A DNA stretch of 64,000 nt, from the NCBI RefSeq assembly GCF_014138435.1, contig NZ_JACJIM010000007.1, positions 248,001 to 312,000 of the forward strand, in the 5' to 3' direction. The notes beneath the pieces are model-generated. The model saw nothing but the letters and a program-made list of their open reading frames with translations, did not search any database and had not been told where the DNA came from. Positions 59,172 through 64,000 of this stretch are shown here, one piece after another. Source of the stretch: Methylobacterium fujisawaense. GTDB taxonomy: Bacteria > Pseudomonadota > Alphaproteobacteria > Rhizobiales > Beijerinckiaceae. The translations under genes were made by a program, and so were the position numbers. Each line of letters starts with the position of its first letter. Positions within the stretch are counted from its first letter, which is position 1.

Positions 59172-60124
59172 GCCTTGGCTCCCGCCGGCACGAGACCGCT
59201 CTGCGCGACGCCCGGCAGGCTGCGCGCACCCTCCGACATCAGATAGGACCAGACCGCGGAGGCGGCCGGACCCAGCACCTTGTCGGCGCGCCGGACCGCG
59301 TACCAGTCGCGCCGGATCGGCAGTCCCTTGACGTTCAGGAGGACGAGGCGGCCGCTCTCCAGCTCGGCCGCCACCGAATGCACCGAGAGCAGCGCGATCC
59401 CGAGCCCGGCCATCACCGCCTGCTTGATGGTCTCGTTCGAGCCGGTGTCGATGTCCAGCGGCGCCCGCTTGACCAGGACGCCGCTCATGAACTCCTCGAA
59501 GACCATGCGCGTGCCCGAGCCCTCCTCGCGCAGGAAGAACGGCTGGTCGGCGAGATCCTCGCGGTTCAGGCCGGTCTTGCCCGCGAGGGGATGGCTTGGC
59601 GGGGCGATCAGCACGATCGGATGCGGCCCGAAGGTCGCCGCCTCGATCGGGAAGTCCCGGGGCGGGCGGCCCATCAGGGCGAAGTCGATCTCGTAACCGC
59701 GCAAAGCCTCCACGGTCTGGCCGCGATTGCGCACCGACAGGCTGATCTCGACCCCGGGATGCTTCTTGACGAAGCCCGCGATCACCTGCGGGGCGAAGTA
59801 CTTGGCGGTGGAGACGACGCCCAGCGCCACGCGCCCGCCCTCGGCGCCCCGCAGGGTGCGCAGGCGGTCGGTGCAGGTCTCCAGCACGGTGTTGATGCTG
59901 TCGATCGCCCAGAGCATCTCGCGGCCGGCATCGGTCGGCTTGAGGCCGCCCGGCGTCCGGTCGAACAGCAGCAGCCCGGCCTCCTCCTCCAGCTGGCGGA
60001 TGCGCGCGTAGAGGGCGGCCGAGGTGACGTTCAGCTCCTGCGCCGCCCGGGTCATGGTGCCGAGTCGGGCCACGGCAGCGACCGCCTGAAGCTGCTTGAG
60101 GGAGAGATTGCGCATGGCGGACAT
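59168..60124 (-). CDS. LysR-family regulator, CbbR/QscR-like
   Basis: A 318-residue LysR protein. The DNA-binding part is LKQLQAVAAVARLGTMTRAA with LNVTSAALYARIRQLEEEAG. The effector domain includes VALGVVSTAKYFAPQVIAGF and LREEGSGTRMVFEEFM, as in CbbR. It is divergent from fbp, the classic CbbR arrangement. In Methylorubrum extorquens the CbbR homologue QscR controls serine-cycle genes, and phosphoribulokinase is needed for that control. This gene is therefore a candidate QscR or a true CbbR; sequence alone does not decide. A second ATG three codons on could be the start. Confidence 0.85.
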   Translation of the reverse strand: MSAMRNLSLKQLQAVAAVARLGTMTRAAQELNVTSAALYARIRQLEEEAGLLLFDRTPGGLKPTDAGREMLWAIDSINTVLETCTDRLRTLRGAEGGRVALGVVSTAKYFAPQVIAGFVKKHPGVEISLSVRNRGQTVEALRGYEIDFALMGRPPRDFPIEAATFGPHPIVLIAPPSHPLAGKTGLNREDLADQPFFLREEGSGTRMVFEEFMSGVLVKRAPLDIDTGSNETIKQAVMAGLGIALLSVHSVAAELESGRLVLLNVKGLPIRRDWYAVRRADKVLGPAASAVWSYLMSEGARSLPGVAQSGLVPAGAKA

Positions 60125-60147
60125 CTCGTTTTTTTCGTCCTATGACA

Positions 60148-60168
60148 CAAGATCGCACAGAAATCTTG
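60148..60168. promoter_or_regulatory. candidate LysR operator between the LysR gene and fbp
   Basis: CAAGAT and ATCTTG form an exact inverted repeat around nine bases, the size and spacing of LysR-type boxes. A further ATCTTG half lies at 60211. It sits 24 bases upstream of the LysR start, where autoregulation with activation of the divergent fbp operon would be expected. Confidence 0.55.
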
Positions 60169-60297
60169 AAGGCCGCGCCGCGGGTTCCTGTCGATCCGGA
60201 GACACAGACCGCTATCTTGGCGGCTAAGCGGCCGCTACAGAGCCGGCGCGGAAGGCGCGATCCCGACGGACGGGATCCGAGCAGGAGGAGTAGGCCG

Positions 60298-61353
60298 ATG
60301 GCAATTTCAGCGGCGATCGGGACGCCCCTCGAGACCTGTCTTGCGCAGGCCGTGGACGCCAATCCGGCGCTGAAGGACACCGCCGCGGTGATCGCGGCCG
60401 TGGCGCGCTCGGCGGTGGAGATCAGCGAGCGGATCGGGCGCGGTGCGCTCGGCGGCGACCTCGCGGCGGCCGGCGAGCACAACAGCGATGGCGACGTCCA
60501 GAAAGCCCTCGACGTCATCGCGCACGAGAGCGTCACCGCAGCCCTGCGCGGTGCCCCGGTCGCCGAGGTCGCCTCCGAGGAGGCCGAGGAGGTGATGCGG
60601 CTGAACCCGGACGCGCCGCTCGCCGTCGCCATCGACCCCCTCGACGGCTCGTCCAACATCGGCGTGAACATGGCCGTGGGCCTGATCTTCGGCATCCGGC
60701 CGTCGATCAAAAATCCGGCGAATCCGCTCGCCTCGTTCACGACCCCCGGCTCGACGCAGATCGCCGCGGGCTTCGTGACCTACGGCCCGGCCACCGCGCT
60801 GATCCTGACGCTGGGGGAGGGCACCCAGTCCTACGTGCTCGACCGCGCCGAGGGTACGTTCAAGCTGACGAGCCCGGCCATGTCGGTGCCGGCCTCCACC
60901 AAGGAATTCGCCATCAACGCCTCCAACGCCCGGCACTGGGATGCCCCGGTGAAGGCCTATATCGAGGATTGCCAGCGCGGCACCGAGGGCCCGCGCGACA
61001 AGGACTACAACATGCGCTGGCTCGCCTCCCTGGTGGCCGACATCCAGCGCGTCCTGACCCGCGGCGGCGTGTTCCTCTACCCGGGCGACGCCCGGAAGAA
61101 CTACGCCCGCGGCCGCCTGCGGCTGCTCTACGAGGTCGCCCCCGTGGCGATGCTGGTCGAGCAGGCCGGCGGCACGGCCACCGATGGCCAGACGCGAATC
61201 CTCGACCTCGTGGCCACCGGCATCCACGAGCGGGCGCCCCTGGTCTGCGGCTCCACCGAGGAGGTGGCCTGCGTCGCGACCTATTACGCGGGCGGCAAGC
61301 CCGATGCCGGCCGCTCGCCGCTGTTCGGGCAGCGCGGTCTGATGCGGTCGTGA
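60298..61353 (+). CDS. fbp: class I fructose-1,6-bisphosphatase
   Basis: A 351-residue enzyme hydrolysing fructose 1,6-bisphosphate (and sometimes sedoheptulose bisphosphate). EVASEEAEE and AIDPLDGSSNIGVNMAVG are the metal-site motifs. GGVFLYPGDARKNYARGRLR and AVAMLVEQAGG-like residues (VAMLVEQAGGTATDG) close the active site. The AGGAGGAG ribosome site at 60283 decides the start and excludes the frame running back to 60142. It leads an operon with prk (25-base gap), rpe and cbbY. In Calvin-type operons this enzyme is called CbbF. Confidence 0.94.
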   Translation: MAISAAIGTPLETCLAQAVDANPALKDTAAVIAAVARSAVEISERIGRGALGGDLAAAGEHNSDGDVQKALDVIAHESVTAALRGAPVAEVASEEAEEVMRLNPDAPLAVAIDPLDGSSNIGVNMAVGLIFGIRPSIKNPANPLASFTTPGSTQIAAGFVTYGPATALILTLGEGTQSYVLDRAEGTFKLTSPAMSVPASTKEFAINASNARHWDAPVKAYIEDCQRGTEGPRDKDYNMRWLASLVADIQRVLTRGGVFLYPGDARKNYARGRLRLLYEVAPVAMLVEQAGGTATDGQTRILDLVATGIHERAPLVCGSTEEVACVATYYAGGKPDAGRSPLFGQRGLMRS

Positions 61354-61378
61354 GGCACAGCACGAAGTCCGGACGGTA

Positions 61379-62239
61379 ATGTCGGCGCGGCACCCCATCA
61401 TCTCGGTGACCGGCTCCTCCGGGGCCGGGACCACCTCGGTGCGCAACACCTTCGAGCAGATCTTCCGCCGCGAGGACGTGCGGGCGGTCTTCATCGAGGG
61501 CGACGGCTTCCATGCGTTCGACCGCGACACGATGCGGGCGATGATGGCGAATGAACCGACGCTGTCCCACTTCGCGCCGCGCGCCAACCTCCTGCCCGAG
61601 CTGGAGGCGGTCTTCCGCAGCTACGCCGAATCCGGGACCGGCCGCACCCGCCACTACGCCCACGATGCCCACGACGCGCAGGCCTTCGGCATTCCGGAGG
61701 GGAGCTTCTCGGACTGGGAGTCGTTCCCGCCGGATTCGGACCTGCTGTTCTACGAGGGCCTGCACGGCTGCGTGGCGGATCAGGATGTCGACATCGCCCG
61801 CTACGCCGACCTGAAGATCGGCGTCGTGCCGGTGATCAACCTCGAATGGATCCAGAAGCTGCACCGGGACCGCTCGTTCCGCGGCTACTCCACCGAGGCG
61901 GTGACCGACGTGATCCTGCGGCGCATGCCCGATTACGTGCAGACCATCTGCCCGCAATTCTCCTTCACCGACATCAACTTCCAGCGGGTGCCCACGGTCG
62001 ACACCTCGAACCCGTTCATCGCCCGCTGGATCCCCACCGCCGACGAATCGATGGTGGTCATCCGCTTCAAGGACCCGAAGGGGATCGACTTCTCGTATCT
62101 CGTCTCCATGATCCACGACAGTTTCATGAGCCGGGCCAATTCCATCGTGATTCCCGGCGGGAAGCTGGATCTGGCCATGCAGCTGATCCTGACGCCGATG
62201 ATCATGCAGCTCGTCGAGCGCCGTCGCAGGCTGGCCTGA
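61379..62239 (+). CDS. prk: phosphoribulokinase, bacterial class I
   Basis: A 286-residue ATP-dependent kinase that makes ribulose 1,5-bisphosphate from ribulose 5-phosphate. The P-loop is GSSGAGTTS (residues 12-20). IEGDGFHAFDRDTMRAMMA, the HFAPRANLL region, LLFYEGLHGCVAD (Walker B) and INLEWIQKLHRDRSFRGYS are family segments. The octameric proteobacterial type has this length. No RuBisCO gene is present in the window, so the product may act as a signal, as reported for Methylorubrum extorquens prk, unless cbbLS lies elsewhere. Confidence 0.95.
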   Translation: MSARHPIISVTGSSGAGTTSVRNTFEQIFRREDVRAVFIEGDGFHAFDRDTMRAMMANEPTLSHFAPRANLLPELEAVFRSYAESGTGRTRHYAHDAHDAQAFGIPEGSFSDWESFPPDSDLLFYEGLHGCVADQDVDIARYADLKIGVVPVINLEWIQKLHRDRSFRGYSTEAVTDVILRRMPDYVQTICPQFSFTDINFQRVPTVDTSNPFIARWIPTADESMVVIRFKDPKGIDFSYLVSMIHDSFMSRANSIVIPGGKLDLAMQLILTPMIMQLVERRRRLA

Positions 62240-62258
62240 ACAATCCCGAAAGCCTCCC

Positions 62259-62945
62259 ATGCTCCCACCCGTCATCGCCCCCTCGATCCTGTCCGCCGAC
62301 TTCTCGAAGCTCGCCGAGGAGACCCGCGCCGTGGACGCGGCCGGCGCCGACTGGATCCATCTCGACGTCATGGACGGGCACTTCGTGCCCAACATCACCT
62401 TCGGGCCGCCGGTGGTGAAGGCTCTGCGCCCGCATACGCAGAAGTACTTCGACGTCCACCTGATGATCGCGCCCGCCGACCCGTACCTCGCGGCCTTCGC
62501 GCAGGCCGGGGCCGACGGCATCACCGTCCATGCCGAGGCCGGGCCGCACATCCACCGCTCGCTCCAGACCATCCGCGACCTCGGCAAGCGCGCCGGCGTG
62601 GCGATCAATCCGGGCACGCCGGCCGCCCTGGTCGAGCCGGTGCTCGACCTCGTGGACCTCGTGCTGGTGATGACGGTCAATCCCGGCTTCGGCGGCCAGA
62701 GCTTCATCAAGAGCACGATGGAATCGGTGGCGCGGGTGCGCGCCATGGTGGCGGGCCGGGACATCCGCATCCAGGTCGACGGCGGGATCGACCCCGAGAC
62801 CGTCAAGGCGGCGAGCCGCGCCGGGGCCGACACGTTCGTCGCCGGCAACGCGGTCTTCGGCGGCGGTCCGGGCGCCTATGCCGAGCGCATCGCGGCGATC
62901 CGCGCGGGCGCGGAGGGCGCCTCCGGTCGCGACCTGTCGTGCTGA
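62259..62945 (+). CDS. rpe: ribulose-phosphate 3-epimerase
   Basis: A 228-residue TIM-barrel enzyme interconverting ribulose and xylulose 5-phosphates. APSILSADFSKLAEE, IHLDVMDGHFVPNITFGP, the FDVHLMIA segment and VMTVNPGFGGQSFI are the family motifs, with catalytic Asp and metal His residues in place. QVDGGIDPETVKAA and VAGNAVFGGG complete the phosphate site. It lies 19 bases after prk and overlaps cbbY, so pentose phosphate supply and phosphoribulokinase are expressed together. Confidence 0.96.
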   Translation: MLPPVIAPSILSADFSKLAEETRAVDAAGADWIHLDVMDGHFVPNITFGPPVVKALRPHTQKYFDVHLMIAPADPYLAAFAQAGADGITVHAEAGPHIHRSLQTIRDLGKRAGVAINPGTPAALVEPVLDLVDLVLVMTVNPGFGGQSFIKSTMESVARVRAMVAGRDIRIQVDGGIDPETVKAASRAGADTFVAGNAVFGGGPGAYAERIAAIRAGAEGASGRDLSC

Positions 62946-63727
62946 GGGCGCTGATCTTCGACGTCGACGGGACCCTCGCCGAGACGGAGGATCTGCACCG
63001 GCAGGCGTTCAACCGCGCCTTCGCGGAACTCGGCCTGCCCTGGCGCTGGGACGAGGCGCTCTACGCCGACCTGCTGACCGTGATGGGGGGCAAGGAGCGG
63101 CTCGCCCATTACATCGACACCCGGCACGCAGCCGAAGCCGAGGCGCTCCACGCGCTGGCCCCCGAGATCCACGCCCGCAAGACGCGCGCCTACGGCGAAC
63201 TGGTGGCAGCGAGCGGCCTGCCGCTGCGCCCCGGGATCGCCCGGCTGATTGCCGAGGCCCGGGCGGCGGGCCTGCGGCTCGCCGTGGCCACCACCACGAG
63301 CCGGCCGAATGTCGACCGGCTCCTGGCCGCCAACTTCCCGCCGGACGCGGCACCCTTCGACGTGATCGCGGCCGGCGACGAGGCGAACCGCAAGAAGCCC
63401 GCCCCCGACGTATTCCTCCTGGCGCTCGCCGGCCTGGACATCCCGGCCTCCGAGGCGGTGGCCTTCGAGGATTCGGCCGCCGGCATCAGCTCGGCCCGGG
63501 CCGCGGGACTGCCGGTCCTGGCGACACGGAGCCGCTACACCGAGAGCCACCCGCTCGACGGTGCCTTCTCGGCGGTCTCGGATCTCGGCGAGCCGGAACG
63601 GCCGCACCGGCACATCGCGGGCGTCGAATGGCCGGGCGGGGTCGTGGACCTGGCGAACCTGATCCGGGTGCACGCGACCCTGGACGATCAGAGCGCGCCG
63701 TTCCAGGCGATGGGCACCAGCCGGTAG
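62939..63727 (+). CDS. cbbY: CbbY-type HAD phosphatase
   Basis: A 262-residue haloacid dehalogenase-fold phosphatase. IFDVDGTLAETEDLHRQAFN is motif I with the cap insertion, LAVATTTSRPNVDRLL motif II, KKPAPDVFLLAL motif III and VAFEDSAAGISSARAAGLPV motif IV. CbbY enzymes remove xylulose 1,5-bisphosphate, an inhibitor of RuBisCO. The GTG start overlaps the rpe stop by seven bases. Its presence next to prk without RuBisCO in view is notable. It may instead clear misphosphorylated sugars made by phosphoribulokinase. Its end overlaps the convergent MBL gene by 40 bases. Confidence 0.9.
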   Translation: MLRALIFDVDGTLAETEDLHRQAFNRAFAELGLPWRWDEALYADLLTVMGGKERLAHYIDTRHAAEAEALHALAPEIHARKTRAYGELVAASGLPLRPGIARLIAEARAAGLRLAVATTTSRPNVDRLLAANFPPDAAPFDVIAAGDEANRKKPAPDVFLLALAGLDIPASEAVAFEDSAAGISSARAAGLPVLATRSRYTESHPLDGAFSAVSDLGEPERPHRHIAGVEWPGGVVDLANLIRVHATLDDQSAPFQAMGTSR

Positions 63728-63999
63728 CCCGGCCCGTTCCGCTCCACATGGCCGAGGGACGGGAAGGGGAAGTGGTAGCCGACCACGAGGGCCTTCTCGG
63801 ACGCGGCCATGTCGTAGAAGCGGTGGCGCGTCGCCTGCGCCTGATCGGCATCGTAATCGTACATCACGTGCCAGTCCGGGTGCTGCAGGAAGAAGGCCGG
63901 AATGTTGGTCACGTCGGACTGGATCAGCAGCCGGTCCGCCCCCGAAGCGATCGCGAAGGCCGTGTGGCCGGGCGTGTGGCCGGGCGCGGCGAGGGCGGT
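63688..63999 (-). CDS. MBL-fold metallohydrolase, C-terminal fragment (cut by window end)
   Basis: The 3' part of a gene that continues beyond the window. The visible 103 residues include APGHTPGHTAFAIASG, the third metal-ligand segment of the metallo-beta-lactamase fold. LLIQSDVTNIPAFFLQHPD and a late VVGYHFPFPSLGHVER follow, with the last zinc-ligand His in GYHFPFP. This is the quorum-quenching-like/ArsR-linked general MBL group. The 3' end overlaps cbbY on the other strand by 40 bases, tail to tail. An internal ATG at 63912 is not the start. Confidence 0.82.
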   Translation of the reverse strand, partial: TALAAPGHTPGHTAFAIASGADRLLIQSDVTNIPAFFLQHPDWHVMYDYDADQAQATRHRFYDMAASEKALVVGYHFPFPSLGHVERNGPGYRLVPIAWNGAL

Positions 64000-64000
64000 G

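Overview
The window is a gene-dense, GC-rich stretch of alphaproteobacterial chromosome. I infer a Methylobacterium-type (Methylobacteriaceae) host. The reasons are a secreted four-EF-hand protein with the exact spacing of lanmodulin, a CbbR/QscR-like LysR gene divergent from fructose-bisphosphatase and phosphoribulokinase with no RuBisCO in view, a hybrid LOV histidine kinase, and uniformly high third-position GC. No phage, insertion sequence, rRNA, tRNA or CRISPR array was seen. The window cuts a metallo-beta-lactamase-fold gene at each end.

Layout. 1-5.0 kb: tail of an MBL-fold hydrolase, a Tat-exported family 5 ABC binding protein, a lanmodulin-like EF-hand protein, a 3-oxoadipate enol-lactonase-like hydrolase and small unknowns. 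5.0-14 kb: envelope genes, namely a class A penicillin-binding protein with an unusual degenerate nuclease-like tail, an HdeD-type membrane protein, an EmrAB efflux pair with a perfect palindrome upstream, and a lytic transglycosylase. 14.2-24.1 kb: a long same-strand run that is the most unusual part of the window. It holds inositol-phosphate synthase, a variant HD-fold protein, a methyltransferase, a Gfo/Idh/MocA oxidoreductase, a stand-alone YcaO protein, a TIM-barrel sugar isomerase-type protein, a GT4 glycosyltransferase, a PIG-L deacetylase and a uracil-DNA-glycosylase-like protein. I read it as an undescribed pathway for a modified inositol glycoside. Two related inverted-repeat elements flank its middle third.

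24.3-30.4 kb: a flippase-like membrane protein with a PhoR-type kinase, a glutathione transferase, and a copper module (CueR-type promoter, copA, cueR). 30.6-41 kb: peptidases, a TadD-like lipoprotein with a CtrA-like site upstream, aconitase, a periplasmic protein with a fresh internal duplication, an OFA-family transporter and a LysR regulator. 41-47 kb, minus strand: rpmG, then an RNase R-DUF983-Nudix-MFS operon. 47-51 kb: a two-domain FAD/Fe-S dehydrogenase and a ketopantoate reductase-like protein. 51-55.7 kb, minus strand: light sensing and signalling genes (LOV kinase, AI-2E-family protein with a sensor-like tail, single receiver). 55.9-63.7 kb: a glutathione transferase, an MFS transporter, then the Calvin-type block (fbp, prk, rpe, cbbY) facing a LysR-ferredoxin reductase pair.

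The genes mostly form small operons with 1-11 bp overlaps. The block at 57.9-63.7 kb probably makes ribulose 1,5-bisphosphate as a signal or pathway intermediate. The 14-24 kb block probably makes one secondary metabolite or cofactor. All functions are inferred from sequence motifs read by eye; no database search was run.
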